Source of the DNA: an uncultured Propionibacterium sp.
GTDB taxonomy: Bacteria; Actinomycetota; Actinomycetes; Propionibacteriales; Propionibacteriaceae
NCBI GenBank assembly: GCA_938036835.1
Contig: CALHWB010000018.1
Span: forward strand, 1-64,000
Direction: 5' to 3'
DNA: 64,000 nt
Position numbers and translations under genes: made by a program. How positions within the stretch are numbered: position 1 is the stretch's first letter; each line of letters begins with the position of its first letter. Of the stretch, positions 34,753-44,197 are shown piece after piece. The notes under the pieces are model-generated. The model ran no database searches and was not told the origin of the DNA. It saw only the letters and a program-made list of their open reading frames with translations.

Positions 34753-36141
34753 TCAATCGGTGGGCGAATTCCTTCGCAGTTCCACGATGCCGAGGCGATC
34801 GGTCGCGGACTGGTCGTCTTCGCTGGCGGTGATCTCCCAGGGGTCGAGGGCGACCGGCAGGTCTTCGGTTTCCGGCTCGTCCAGATAGCTCAGCGATGGG
34901 TCGTGGGGGTTTACGAGCCTGCGGGCCGCCCCGGGCGGCGCCAGCGTGGACATCGCCTCATCGGGCAGATTGGCCAGGACATCCCGGATATAGCCCGAGG
35001 TGGCTTCGAGCATCGGCACCTCGCGGGATTCCCGCTGCGATTGATACCAGCGGTAGTCCAGAATCTCGTGATAAAGCTGGGCCGGATCGCGCTTGGCTGC
35101 CAGTTCGGGGGGCACCTGGGCCACCACCGGCTCGAAGACCGCGGTCAGCCATTCATGGGCGACCACCGCCTCGTCGACATGCTGCTGGTTGCTGCGCACA
35201 ATGTAGGAGTCCAGGTCGTTCAGCAGCCGGCGGGCCTGGTTCTCCTCGGTGTCCAGCCCGGTCAGCCGCAGCAACCGGCGGGAATGGTGCCCGGCGTCGA
35301 CGACCTTCGGCTGGATCCTGATCCGCGAGCTGTCCGGCGAGGTCACGATGTCCAGTTCGGCGACGTCGAAGCCCAGGGCATTCAGGCGGCGGACGCGGCC
35401 CTCGACCCGGTCGAGTTCCGATCCGCTGAACTCCTCGGCCCCGGTCAGCTCATGCCACAGCTCGTGATAGCGCGCCTCGATGTTGTCCACTAGGGCGAGG
35501 GGGTCCAAGGATGGGTCCAGCATGCCGCCGGCCTCCAGATCGCAGAAGTCGCCGAACATGTTGACCCGCGCGATGGCCAGGTCGTGTTCGCGTTGGCCGG
35601 TGCTCAACTCGTCGTGCAACTCGCCGGTCTCGGCATCGACCAGATAGGCGGCGAACTCCCCGGCGTCGCGCCGGAACAGGATGTTTGACAGCGATACGTC
35701 GCCCCACATGAAGCCGGTGAGATGCAGCCGGGCGATCAGCACCACCATCGCATCCAATAACCGCGAGACAGTCTCGTTGCGTACCCCGGGGGTGAACAGC
35801 GAACGATAGGGCAGCGCGAAACGCAGATGCCTGGTCAGCAGCACCGGGTCCAGTGGATGCCCCTGCTCGTCGTGGCGTCCGGTGACCACCCCGATCGGAT
35901 CCACCGCCGGGGTGTCTAGACGATCCAGATCGTGCAGCAGCCGGTACTCGTGCAGCGCCAGGGTCTCGTTGACCTCCTTGGCGGCATAGACCTCGTCTTG
36001 TACCCGGATGAATCGCACCACATGCCGGGACAGGCCGCGGGGCAGCGCGACCAGATGCACATCCGGCCACTCGGTCAGGGGCGTGGCCCAGGGCAGCGGC
36101 AGCAGGGCCGCATTGGGCGTCGCGGAAAGAAACCTCGGCAT
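34753..36141 (-). CDS. DUF4032 protein with kinase-like N-terminus
   Basis: 462 residues, cytoplasmic. The N-terminal half looks like a lipopolysaccharide-kinase (WaaP/Kdo) type fold: VRVQDEVYAAKEVNE for the ATP-binding Lys, LIARLHLTGFMWGDVSLSNILFR for the catalytic loop (Asp-Val-Ser with Asn) and AAYLVDAETGELHDE for the metal-binding Asp. The second half is DUF4032 (from about 240, WHELTGAEEF to YRWYQSQRE). Widespread in actinobacteria; physiological substrate unknown. It starts four bases after metB and may be its operon partner. Confidence 0.85.
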   Translation of the reverse strand: MPRFLSATPNAALLPLPWATPLTEWPDVHLVALPRGLSRHVVRFIRVQDEVYAAKEVNETLALHEYRLLHDLDRLDTPAVDPIGVVTGRHDEQGHPLDPVLLTRHLRFALPYRSLFTPGVRNETVSRLLDAMVVLIARLHLTGFMWGDVSLSNILFRRDAGEFAAYLVDAETGELHDELSTGQREHDLAIARVNMFGDFCDLEAGGMLDPSLDPLALVDNIEARYHELWHELTGAEEFSGSELDRVEGRVRRLNALGFDVAELDIVTSPDSSRIRIQPKVVDAGHHSRRLLRLTGLDTEENQARRLLNDLDSYIVRSNQQHVDEAVVAHEWLTAVFEPVVAQVPPELAAKRDPAQLYHEILDYRWYQSQRESREVPMLEATSGYIRDVLANLPDEAMSTLAPPGAARRLVNPHDPSLSYLDEPETEDLPVALDPWEITASEDDQSATDRLGIVELRRNSPTD

Positions 36142-36145
36142 CCGA

Positions 36146-37315
36146 TCACCGTACCCGGTGAGCGCGATCCAGGCCGGCGCGCAGATCGTCGACCAGGTCG
36201 ATGGCCGGTTCGATGCCGGCGGAAACCCGCAGCATGCCCGCGCTGATGCCCGCAGCCCGCTGGGCTTGGGGGCTCATCGCCGCGTGGGTCATCGAGGCCG
36301 GATGGGCGATCAGGGATTCCACCCCGCCCAGCGATTCGGCCAGGCAGAAGACCTGGAGTCCACGGCAGCAGGCTTCTACCGCCCGCCGCCCGCCGGCCAG
36401 TTCGAAGGCGATCATGGAACCGAAACTGGACTGTTGCCGGGCGGCGATCCGATGCCCGGGATGACCGGGCAACCCCGGATAGTACAGCCGGGCCACCTGT
36501 GGGTGGGCCTGTAACAGCTCGACCAGGGCTGCGGCATTGGCGTCGTGGACGCGCACCCGGGCGTCCAAGGTGCGCAGCCCGCGCAGCGTCAACCAGCCAT
36601 CCCAGGCGCTGCCGGTGACGCCCAGCAGGTTCGCCCAGTGGGCCAGCAATTCGCCGTGCGCGGCGGTCCGGGCCACCAAGGCACCGCCGACCACATCGGA
36701 ATGCCCGTTGATGAACTTGGTGGTCGAATGCATCACGACATCGGCCCCGAAATCGATGGGACGTTGCCTGATCGGCGAACAGAAGGTGTTGTCCACTAGT
36801 ACTGTCGCCCCCGCCCGGTGGGCCAGCGCGATCGCTTCTGCCAGATCGACCAGTCGCAGCAGCGGGTTGGAGGGGGTCTCGATCAGCATCAGGTCGGCGG
36901 GTTCGCGCAGTGCCTGCGCCAAGGCCGGCAGGTTGGTCTGGTCAATGTGGTCAACCTGGAAGCCTGCCCAACCGGCCAGTTGGTTGAACAGCCGCCAGGA
37001 ACCGCCATAACAGTCGTGTGGGACGATCAGGCGGCCGCCTGACGGCAGCAACGCGGTCAATGCGGTGGTCAACGCGGCCAGTCCCGACGCGGTCACGATG
37101 CCGTGCGCGCCTGCCTCCAGGGTGGCGATCGCGGCACCAAGCTGATCCCGGGTGGGGTTAGCCGTCCGGGAGTATTCGTATCCGCTGCTCTTGCCAGGTT
37201 CGGCGAAGGAATAGTTGGTGCTGGGGTACAGCGGCGGGACGATGGAATGGTACGCCGGGTCGGTGTCCAGCCCGGTGCGCAGGCCGCGGCCCAACGGTGA
37301 GATCTCGCCGATCAT
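36146..37315 (-). CDS. metB: Cystathionine gamma-synthase/lyase (Cys/Met metabolism PLP enzyme)
   Basis: 389 residues. Family motifs: PPLYPSTNYSF, YEYSRTANPTRDQLGAAIATLE, ASGLAALTTAL, VDNTFCSPI and the PLP Lys in MHSTTKFINGHSDVVGG (about residue 200), then LRGLRTLDARV. Synthase is preferred over lyase because the N-terminal and GYEYSR segments look MetB-like, but the two activities are not separable with certainty by eye. Acts in methionine or cysteine transsulfuration. Neighbours are a DUF4032 protein and a sugar ABC ATPase. Confidence 0.9.
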   Translation of the reverse strand: MIGEISPLGRGLRTGLDTDPAYHSIVPPLYPSTNYSFAEPGKSSGYEYSRTANPTRDQLGAAIATLEAGAHGIVTASGLAALTTALTALLPSGGRLIVPHDCYGGSWRLFNQLAGWAGFQVDHIDQTNLPALAQALREPADLMLIETPSNPLLRLVDLAEAIALAHRAGATVLVDNTFCSPIRQRPIDFGADVVMHSTTKFINGHSDVVGGALVARTAAHGELLAHWANLLGVTGSAWDGWLTLRGLRTLDARVRVHDANAAALVELLQAHPQVARLYYPGLPGHPGHRIAARQQSSFGSMIAFELAGGRRAVEACCRGLQVFCLAESLGGVESLIAHPASMTHAAMSPQAQRAAGISAGMLRVSAGIEPAIDLVDDLRAGLDRAHRVR

Positions 37316-37344
37316 GGGTCAACAGGATAGCCGCCCGCCGCCAT

Positions 37345-37392
37345 CCGGGCAGCGAAAGTGGGGTCCACCCTGGGGTGAACCCCACTGCCCGG
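37345..37392 (-). terminator. Long hairpin terminator between the ABC ATPase and metB
   Basis: Stem of 8 bp (AGTGGGGT/ACCCCACT), one C-A mismatch, 5 more bp (CACCC/GGGTG) and a 2-base loop, extended by an outer CCGGGC/GCCCGG pair across a 6-base bulge. It lies 11 bases past the ABC gene stop and probably ends that transcript. Confidence 0.65.
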
Positions 37393-37402
37393 GGTGCTTT
37401 GA

Positions 37403-38503
37403 TCAAGAGATCCGATTTCCATCGGCCGGGTCGAAGACATGCACGGCGTTCGGGTCCACCGTCAACCGGACGGTTGCGCCGCGCACCGGGGGAGTGCGGG
37501 TGGTGATGCGGGCCACCAAATGCTGTTCGGTGTCGCCGGCCATGATGGCCTCGGATTGACCGGTCAGCGCGCCATACAGATAGGAGTCCGCTCCGGTCTC
37601 CTCGACGACCGCGATCTCCATGCCGATCCCGCGGTCGTCGTTGGCCAGTTCGAAGGATTCCGGGCGGATACCGATCACCACGCTGTCGCCGGTGGCCCGG
37701 GCGGTGATCTCCCGGGCCAGCGGCAGCAGGTGATCGCTGACCGACACGCCGCCATCCACGATCCGGGCGGTGATCAGGTTCATCGCCGGGGATCCGATGA
37801 AACCGGCAACGAACAGGTTGCCGGGCCGGTCGTAGAGGGTCAGCGGGCTGTCTACCTGCTGCAACAGGCCGTCCTTCATGACTGCCACCCGGTCGCCCAT
37901 CGTCATCGCCTCGACCTGATCGTGGGTGACATAGACGGTGGTCACCCCCAGGCGGGTTTGCAGGGCGGCGATCTGGGTGCGGGTTTGGACGCGCAGCTTG
38001 GCATCCAGATTCGACAGCGGCTCGTCCATCAGGAAGACCTGCGGGTTACGCACGATGGCCCGGCCCATCGCCACCCGCTGGCGTTGCCCGCCGGACAGAT
38101 TCTTCGGTTTCCGCGCCAGCAACTCCGTCAGGCCCAGCAAATCGGCGGCGTCGCGGACCCTGCGGTCGCGTTCTTCCTTATTGACGCCCTGCATCTTGAG
38201 CGCGAACCCCATATTGTCGGCCACCGTCATGTGCGGGTAGAGGGCATAGTTCTGGAAGACCATCGCGATGTCGCGATCCTTCGGGGGCAGATCGGTGACA
38301 TCGCGGTCGCCGATCCACACCGAGCCCGCATTGACCTCCTCCAGCCCGGCGAGCATCCGCAAGGAGGTGGATTTGCCGCAGCCCGAGGGGCCGACGAGAA
38401 CCATAAACTCGCCATCGCCGATCTCTAGGTTGAGCTTGTTGACCGCCGGGTGATCGGCACCCGGGTAGACGCGCGAGGCATCCTGGTATCTGACAGTGGC
38501 CAT
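37403..38503 (-). CDS. ugpC: Sugar ABC transporter ATP-binding protein, MsmK/UgpC type
   Basis: 366 residues from ATG 38503 with an AAAGGATGG Shine-Dalgarno; the longer ORF is not supported. Walker A GPSGCGKST (about 38-46), Q-loop VFQNYALYPHM, signature LSGGQRQR, Walker B VFLMDEPLSNLDA, H-loop VTHDQVEAM, and C-terminal TOBE/MalK-type regulatory domain. Such ATPases energise many carbohydrate ABC importers at once and are often encoded away from the permeases, as here. No permease or binding protein is adjacent. Confidence 0.92.
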   Translation of the reverse strand: MATVRYQDASRVYPGADHPAVNKLNLEIGDGEFMVLVGPSGCGKSTSLRMLAGLEEVNAGSVWIGDRDVTDLPPKDRDIAMVFQNYALYPHMTVADNMGFALKMQGVNKEERDRRVRDAADLLGLTELLARKPKNLSGGQRQRVAMGRAIVRNPQVFLMDEPLSNLDAKLRVQTRTQIAALQTRLGVTTVYVTHDQVEAMTMGDRVAVMKDGLLQQVDSPLTLYDRPGNLFVAGFIGSPAMNLITARIVDGGVSVSDHLLPLAREITARATGDSVVIGIRPESFELANDDRGIGMEIAVVEETGADSYLYGALTGQSEAIMAGDTEQHLVARITTRTPPVRGATVRLTVDPNAVHVFDPADGNRIS

Positions 38504-38654
38504 GAGCCACCCATCCTTTCCATGGGCAGGAACGTGCCCAACGATCCGTGGTGGATAAGAATCCGTGGTGGGAGGGTACGAAGACCGCTTCGTCCTCGCG
38601 TCTAAGTCTGCCACGACAGCCAACCCGAGTCCAAGAGCTCCGGCGGGGAGTCGC

Positions 38655-39029
38655 TCAAGCGGGTTCGGCCAGCCAGGCGATCAACTGCCAGCGGCCGTCG
38701 GCATGCAGGAACACCCGCAGGTCGTCGAAGACCTGGACGGCGTCGGGTTCGGCGATCGCCCAGGTCTCGACCCGGCAGCGCGCGGTCGCCCGGAAACGCC
38801 CGTGCAATTCGACCTGTTGCATGGTGGTGCGCCGCTGGGCGCCGGTGTTCAACCCGGCCAGGAACTCGCTTCGGGTGGCCAGCATGCCTCCGGGACGACC
38901 CATGATGAACCGGTCATGCAGCAGGGTCTCGAAGAATGCGCTGTCGGCAGCGGATTCGGCGGCTCCGATGAGTTCGTTGATGGTCAGCAACTCGGTCAGT
39001 GCATGGTCGCCCTCGATCATGGGAGACAT
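38655..39029 (-). CDS. NTF2-like/DUF4440-type small protein
   Basis: 124 residues from ATG 39029 (an ATG at 39020 is a second choice; neither has a strong RBS). Cone-shaped NTF2-like fold by pattern: a helix-rich start (LTELLTINELIGAAESAA), DRFIMGRPGGMLATRSEFLAGLN, then alternating strands with VETWAIAEPDAVQVFDDLRVF and the terminal RWQLIAWLAEP. Members are often ketosteroid-isomerase-like or SnoaL/DUF4440 proteins of unclear role. Divergent from the DedA-like gene. Confidence 0.7.
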   Translation of the reverse strand: MSPMIEGDHALTELLTINELIGAAESAADSAFFETLLHDRFIMGRPGGMLATRSEFLAGLNTGAQRRTTMQQVELHGRFRATARCRVETWAIAEPDAVQVFDDLRVFLHADGRWQLIAWLAEPA

Positions 39030-39062
39030 CCTAGGTTCCCAAGTACGAGGTAGGCTGCCCGC

Positions 39063-39974
39063 GTGATTGACGAGCGTGACGAGCAGGTATTCGAACGCCC
39101 GGGGGACGCCACGCGGCAGACCAGCCAAGCAGGCCAGAGTTTTACCGATCGGCGGCCGGCCACGCCTGGCGTGCGATCACCCGACGTTGATCCCATGGCC
39201 GAGGACTCGGCCGATGCCGCCCGGGGCGGGCGGGACACCGCCCCGGGCGATTCCGGTCCGGGACCGGGCCGGTCGGCGGAGAAGGAATGGTGGGACGATC
39301 CTGCGATGCCCTGGCGGCACAAACCGGGGCGCGCCGACCTAAGCTGCCTGGCCTGGATCGGTATAGCGAGTGTATTCGGTCTGGCCATGATCCCGGTGCG
39401 CGCCTGGTTGCTGGGTGCCCCCGAACGCCTGCCCTGGCTGGTGGCGTTGCTGGGTTCACGCTCCGGTACCGCGGGGCTGGGTTCCCTGGTGCGGGTGGGC
39501 ACCGGTATCGATTGGGTGTGGCCGATCCTGCTTGGGACGCTGCTGTCGATGAAGTTCGACTGGGTTTACTGGTGGGCGGGCAAGCTCTGGGGCCGCGGCA
39601 TGATCGAGGTCTGGGCCAGTCAATCGGCGCGGGCCGCCCGCAACTACGCCCGGGTGGAACGCTGGGCCGACAAGCTCGGCTGGCTCGGCATCTTCGTGGC
39701 ATACGTGCCGATTCCGCTGCCCATCATGGCGGTGGTGTTCGTTCTGGCGGGTGCCCAGGGGTGGAGTGTGCGCAGGTTCTTGCTGCTGGACGCCCTGGCA
39801 TCCCTGAGCTGGTTGCTGATCTATTTCGTCTTTGGCTATACGGTCGGCGAACCGGCCGCAGCGCTGCTGGAGCTTTACGGACGGATCGCGAACTATGTGG
39901 CCATCGGCCTGGTCGTGGTCGTGATCGGGATGGGTTTCCTGCGGGCGAGGGACCGCGCCCAGCCCGGGCGCTGA
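39063..39974 (+). CDS. DedA/VTT-like membrane protein
   Basis: 303 residues from GTG 39063. A cytoplasmic N-terminal tail of about 95 residues, Pro/Gly/acidic, precedes about five membrane helices (LSCLAWIGIASVFGLAMIPV, VWPILLGTLLSMKFDWVYWW, LGWLGIFVAYVPIPLPIMAVVF, LLLLDALASLSWLLIYFVFG, YVAIGLVVVVIGMGFL). The re-entrant-like Y-x-P-I-P stretch and the KLWGRG loop resemble VTT (DedA) transporters linked to lipid-carrier scrambling. The assignment is by topology and motif only. Confidence 0.65.
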   Translation: MIDERDEQVFERPGDATRQTSQAGQSFTDRRPATPGVRSPDVDPMAEDSADAARGGRDTAPGDSGPGPGRSAEKEWWDDPAMPWRHKPGRADLSCLAWIGIASVFGLAMIPVRAWLLGAPERLPWLVALLGSRSGTAGLGSLVRVGTGIDWVWPILLGTLLSMKFDWVYWWAGKLWGRGMIEVWASQSARAARNYARVERWADKLGWLGIFVAYVPIPLPIMAVVFVLAGAQGWSVRRFLLLDALASLSWLLIYFVFGYTVGEPAAALLELYGRIANYVAIGLVVVVIGMGFLRARDRAQPGR

Positions 39975-40012
39975 ATCGTCCGCGGGGCCGCCAGAACCCT
40001 CCGCCGGCTGAG

Positions 40013-40039
40013 ACAACCCTTGGAATTTCTCAGGGTTGT
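40013..40039 (+). terminator. Hairpin after the DedA-like gene
   Basis: 8-bp perfect stem ACAACCCT/AGGGTTGT with an 11-base AT-rich loop, 39 bases after the stop. Likely terminator or a 5' UTR element for the next small gene. Confidence 0.45.
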
Positions 40040-40107
40040 GCCGGAAACTGCCCTTTGCTCGCGGCTATGTACGTGATCTGGGCAACGACTCGGGTTAGCG
40101 TCGAGAC

Positions 40108-40368
40108 ATGAGCCGCCGACAACGACCCGGAGACCGGACCAGATGGCCCGAACTCGCCGTGCTGAAATGCAGCACGCTGCTGATCGGTCTGCCGGCGCTG
40201 CTGCATCTGCTGCTTGGCCTCAGCCAGGCCAGGTACGGTGGTTGGCTAGCCGTTGGCGGCACCCTGGCGGTTGGTATCGGGCTCTCGGTCGTCTATCACC
40301 GCAGGCCCACCGGTCGCGCACTAGGCGATGGCATCATGGCCGACGATCCCGCCTGGGCGAAAGCCTGA
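40108..40368 (+). CDS. Small two-helix membrane protein
   Basis: 86 residues. Basic N-terminus (MSRRQRPGDRTRW), helix LKCSTLLIGLPALLHLLLGL, then YGGWLAVGGTLAVGIGLSVVYH and an acidic/polar tail. No RBS stronger than 'cgag' precedes the ATG. Family not recognised. Codon use and topology support a real gene. It lies convergent to the MMPL gene. Confidence 0.55.
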   Translation: MSRRQRPGDRTRWPELAVLKCSTLLIGLPALLHLLLGLSQARYGGWLAVGGTLAVGIGLSVVYHRRPTGRALGDGIMADDPAWAKA

Positions 40369-40401
40369 CCGCTGCCGGCGCGCAACCGGTGGAGCCCAGG
40401 A

Positions 40402-42672
40402 TCAGTGCCTGATGCCGTAGCGTTCGTACAGGCGGCCCAGCGGGCCCGGAGCCCACCAGTTCCAGTGGCCCATGATCGTCATGGTCGCCGGCACCAGAAG
40501 CATCCGCACCAGGGTGGCGTCCATCACCACCATGATCGCCAGGGCCACCCCGATCTGCTTGATCGCCAGCATGTCGCCGAAGACGAAACCGACGAACACC
40601 GCCACGATGATCGCGGCGGCCGAGGTGATGATGCGCCCCGAACGCTGTAGCCCGCGCTCCACGGCCTCGTCGTTGGCCAGCCCGGCATCCCAATACTCCT
40701 TTATCCGGGCCACCAGGAAAACCTCGTAGTCCATCGAGAGCCCAAACCCGAAGGCAAACATGCATGCCACGATGAAGGTTTCCAATCCTGGGGTCTGCGG
40801 CAGGCCCAGGTGGCCGCCCTCGAACAACCAGGTGGTCGCCCCCAGCGCGGCGGCCAGCGAGAACAGGTTGATCACCAGGGCTTTCAGCGGAATGATCAGT
40901 GAGCCGGTCATCAGGAACAACAACACGAACACCGCCGCCACCACGACCAGCAGGGCCAACGGTGCGCGTTCGACCAGTGCGGTGGTGAAGTCATGCTGGG
41001 CGGCGGCGTCCCCACCGACGAGGAACCCGTAACCGGGGTCGAAATCGCGTAGCTCGGTGACCAGACCGATCACCTCGGGTCCCACGGGGTCGTCGACATC
41101 CAGGTGCAGGTCGAGCCGGGTACGCCCGGCGTCCTGGGGTAGTGGCATGGCGACCACGTGGGTCAGTTGGGGATGATCGGCGCGGATCCGGTCGATCAGG
41201 CCGGCTGCCTCGGCCGGTGGCAGGTCGGCTACCGCGACGACCTCCGGATTGGCCAACGCCGGATAGTCGGCCTGTAAGGTGTCGTAGGCGTGCGCCGAGG
41301 CGGCAGCGTCGGGCAGGTATTCCAGATAATTCGAGCGCATCTGCAGCCTGCCAAGCGGCGCTGCCAATACCGCCATGCTGGCCACGATCACCACGATGAT
41401 GAGCCATGGGATGCGGTGCACGGCGTGTGCCAGACGAGAGAACGCGCCCTCATCGGAGGAGGCGTCGCCGATCGCCCGGGTCACCGTCCCGATTACCGGG
41501 GCTCGGCTCAGCAGGGAAGGCCGCACCATGGCCGCGCCCATCAGCACCAGCAGCGCCGGGATGAGCGTCACCGCGGTCAGCACGGCCAGGATGGTCACCA
41601 GGATGCCGCCGAAGGCGATCGAGCGGAGTATCGGGGAATCGAAAACCAGCAGGCCGGCAACCGCGCAGGCGATCGTCAACGCCGAGAAGAAGACGGTGCG
41701 GCCCGCGGTGGCCACCGTGTCCTGGGTGGCAGCGGCGATCAGTGCGCGCAACCCCGCGCGCTCCGGCAGGCGGCTGCCGTCGGGCGGCCAGCCGTTAGCC
41801 TCAAGGCGGTTGGCGATTTCCTCGCGGTAACGGCTGACCACCAGCAGCCCGTAGTCGATCGACAGGGCCAACCCGATTATGGAGATCACGTTCAGGATGA
41901 AACTGTTGATGTCCATCGCGAAGGTGAGCCCCCAGATGCCGGCCATCCCCAGGGCGATGGTGACCAGGGCGCTGGTCAGCGGCAGACCAGCGGCGAGCAC
42001 CCCGCCGAAGACGATGATCAGCAAGAACAACGCCACCGGCAGACCGATCGACTCACCGCGCACCAGATCGGAGCGCACCAGGGCGTTGATGTCGTCGCTG
42101 ATGATCGGGTTGGACAGGGCCCACACGGTCGCCTGGCTGAAATCGGCGGCCAGATCGGCCGCGAACCGCGTAGTGGCCTCCGCAACCTCGGCATGGGCCC
42201 GCTCATTGGCCTTGGCGTCCAGATCGTCGGCCAGGGTGATCGCGACCACGAAACCGTCCCGTTCGGTGCTGATCAGGGCCGCCACCCGGGGATCGGTGAA
42301 ATCTGGCACCGGACCGGCCGGGTCGGCGGCGGCGAACGGGTCGGCGACGCTGGCCACCCCGGCGATATCGCCGAATCGGGGGCGCTGCTCGGCCATGAAC
42401 CTCATCAGTCTAGCGAGGTCGGCTGGCAGGCTGACGCCCCGTACCACCAGGGTGATGCTTGTGTCCCGCTTGGGGCCGGAATCGATGGCATCTGCCACCG
42501 CCGCCGATTCGGTACCCGGAGTGATCGCGCCGCCATTGGTGAGGCGTTCGAACAGCCCGCCCTGGCCGAACCCCTGGAAGGTTGCGACCATAGCCGCCGC
42601 CACCAGCAGCAGCCAGCAGAGCAAGGTGATCAAGGGCCGTCGTGCGATCCCTCGACCGAGACTTTGGAACAT
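40402..42672 (-). CDS. MMPL family RND-type transporter
   Basis: 756 residues from ATG 42672 (MFQSLGRGIARRPL), which has a GGAAGGAA Shine-Dalgarno. Two RND halves: a first membrane helix, a large outer loop (about 40-190), a cluster of five helices (for example SIGLPVALFLLIIVFGGVLA and FILNVISIIGLALSIDYGLLVV with the Asp-Tyr motif), then a repeat of the plan with a second SIGLALSIDYGL-like block at GFGLSMDYEVFLVARIKE. MMPL proteins export lipids or small hydrophobic molecules using the proton gradient. Cargo unknown. Confidence 0.9.
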   Translation of the reverse strand: MFQSLGRGIARRPLITLLCWLLLVAAAMVATFQGFGQGGLFERLTNGGAITPGTESAAVADAIDSGPKRDTSITLVVRGVSLPADLARLMRFMAEQRPRFGDIAGVASVADPFAAADPAGPVPDFTDPRVAALISTERDGFVVAITLADDLDAKANERAHAEVAEATTRFAADLAADFSQATVWALSNPIISDDINALVRSDLVRGESIGLPVALFLLIIVFGGVLAAGLPLTSALVTIALGMAGIWGLTFAMDINSFILNVISIIGLALSIDYGLLVVSRYREEIANRLEANGWPPDGSRLPERAGLRALIAAATQDTVATAGRTVFFSALTIACAVAGLLVFDSPILRSIAFGGILVTILAVLTAVTLIPALLVLMGAAMVRPSLLSRAPVIGTVTRAIGDASSDEGAFSRLAHAVHRIPWLIIVVIVASMAVLAAPLGRLQMRSNYLEYLPDAAASAHAYDTLQADYPALANPEVVAVADLPPAEAAGLIDRIRADHPQLTHVVAMPLPQDAGRTRLDLHLDVDDPVGPEVIGLVTELRDFDPGYGFLVGGDAAAQHDFTTALVERAPLALLVVVAAVFVLLFLMTGSLIIPLKALVINLFSLAAALGATTWLFEGGHLGLPQTPGLETFIVACMFAFGFGLSMDYEVFLVARIKEYWDAGLANDEAVERGLQRSGRIITSAAAIIVAVFVGFVFGDMLAIKQIGVALAIMVVMDATLVRMLLVPATMTIMGHWNWWAPGPLGRLYERYGIRH

Positions 42673-42775
42673 CGAGATTCCTTCCCCCCACCGCGCCGAG
42701 AGCAACTGTACTGCTCCGGGCCGGGCCCGCGACCCACCGCTGCCGGGCTGGCGGGGCGCTTGCTAGGCTCACCGG

Positions 42776-43753
42776 GTGATCGACTATCGCCGCTGGGGTC
42801 GAGGTGCCGACGGCCAGCCGATTGGGCTTTGGACGCTCAGCGACCGCGAGCACCAGGCGCGGTTCACCGAGTGGGGGGCCCGTTGGCTCGGGTGGCGAGC
42901 GGCCGGTCGTCAACTGCTGATGGGGCCCATGAACGCCCAGCTGGTGGCCGGTGACAAGTGGTTCGTCGGGGTGACGGTTGGCCGGTTCGCCAACCGGATC
43001 GGTCACGGCCGTTTCCGGATAGGTACCCGGTGCTATCAGATACCCCCTAATGAGGGACGCCATGCGTTGCATGGCGGGGCCCAGGGACTGTGGGCGAGGA
43101 CCTGGCAGGCCGGTGCCGGGGAACTGAACGGCCAGCCCACCGTCCGGTTCGACATCGTCAGCCCGGCCGGTGAGATGGGATTCCCCGGCGTGCTCAAGGT
43201 CGAGGTCAGTTTCACCCTAGCCGCCGGGGAATTGCGGATCGGCTATCGCGCGGTCAGCGATGCCAGCACGGTGCTGAACCTGACCAATCACGCCTACTTC
43301 AATCTGGACGGCGGCGATGTGCGAGACCATCGGGTTCAGGTGTTCGCCGACCACGTGGTCGGTGTGGACGACGAATCGGTGCCCACCGGTCAGCTCTGGC
43401 CGGTGGCGGGGAGCGATCTGGATCTGCGCCGGCCCCGCCGGGTGGGTGAGGTATGCGATTCGGCGGATGCCCGGATCCGCGATTGCGGCGGTCTCGACCA
43501 CTGCTATGCGCTCAATGCTTCGGGACCGGTGGCCAGGCTGTCCGCCGGCCGGGTGGGGCTGAGCGTGCACACCGACCAGCCGGGCTTGCAGGTCTACAGC
43601 GGCCAGTTCCTTTCCGGGCCATGGCGTCCTCACCAGGGCATCTGCCTGGAAACCCAGCAGTTTCCGGACGCCCCCAATCGTCCCGAGTTCGCCAGCACGC
43701 TGATCGAACCGGGTGTGGAATGGCGGTCGGCAACCAGCTACCGGCTGGACTGA
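42776..43753 (+). CDS. galM: Aldose 1-epimerase (galactose mutarotase)
   Basis: 325 residues from GTG 42776. Interconverts alpha and beta galactose before the Leloir pathway. The sheet-rich fold carries VGRFANRIGHGRF, ALHGGAQGLW, the catalytic His in LNLTNHAYFNLDG (about residue 170) and the catalytic Glu in ICLETQQFPDAPN (near residue 290). Not adjacent to galK (10 kb away in this window), but the only mutarotase seen here. The tRNA-Thr gene starts 81 bases downstream. Confidence 0.93.
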   Translation: MIDYRRWGRGADGQPIGLWTLSDREHQARFTEWGARWLGWRAAGRQLLMGPMNAQLVAGDKWFVGVTVGRFANRIGHGRFRIGTRCYQIPPNEGRHALHGGAQGLWARTWQAGAGELNGQPTVRFDIVSPAGEMGFPGVLKVEVSFTLAAGELRIGYRAVSDASTVLNLTNHAYFNLDGGDVRDHRVQVFADHVVGVDDESVPTGQLWPVAGSDLDLRRPRRVGEVCDSADARIRDCGGLDHCYALNASGPVARLSAGRVGLSVHTDQPGLQVYSGQFLSGPWRPHQGICLETQQFPDAPNRPEFASTLIEPGVEWRSATSYRLD

Positions 43754-43834
43754 GCAGCCGGCTGGGTCAGGCCCGGATTTCATCGACCGCACTCCGGGCG
43801 GGCACAATGGACTTCGACGCGCCCCGCGCGACCA

Positions 43835-43907
43835 GCCTCCGTAGCTCAGCGGCCAGAGCACCCGCCTTGTAAGCGGGGGGTCGAGGGTTCGACTCCCTCC
43901 GGGGGCT
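43835..43907 (+). tRNA. tRNA-Thr (anticodon TGT)
   Basis: 73-nt cloverleaf: acceptor GCCTCCG/CGGGGGC (one G-T pair), D arm GCTC...GAGC, anticodon stem CCCGC/GCGGG with a 7-base loop CTTGTAA, T arm GAGGG TTCGACT CCCTC and discriminator T. The anticodon TGT (43868-43870) reads ACA. No encoded CCA. Its 3' half is the attachment site of a decayed element, with a degraded copy at 45602-45640. Confidence 0.95.
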
Positions 43908-44056
43908 CCGCCGATGGCGAGTCCGAGTGGGGTCAGCTTTGGGAGCGGGTGCGGATGCACCGGCTCATGGATGTGTATGAGCCGAAACCGTGCAAGCAGC
44001 TGCTAGGCGATGTGACGCACTTAGACTCCAACCAAAACTAGACGACGGGGTGGACG

Positions 44057-44197
44057 ATGAAGATCCGTAACGGTGCTGCCGCCGCCACAGCGCTGGCACT
44101 GTTAGCTGGCTGCGGCCCGGGCGTGCGGCTCATAGAGGCATGCCGCCACCCACGGATCTGGAGGCATACGACGAGGATGACCGGTGAAACAGTCTGA
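44057..44197 (+). pseudogene. Truncated lipoprotein start
   Basis: 46 codons beginning MKIRNGAAAATALALLAGCG, with a lipobox (LLAGC, Cys19) of a prolipoprotein signal peptide. After the Cys the frame gives an Arg/His-rich tail with no domain and stops at 44197, overlapping the DUF3800 start by 14 bases. Best read as the fused signal region of a lost lipoprotein, or possibly a coupling leader peptide for the DUF3800 gene. Confidence 0.45.

Noticed and set aside
41290..42954. 554-codon frame antisense to the MMPL gene
   Set aside because: Repeats of Gly, Gln, His and Arg and no domain; a by-product of the opposite strand.
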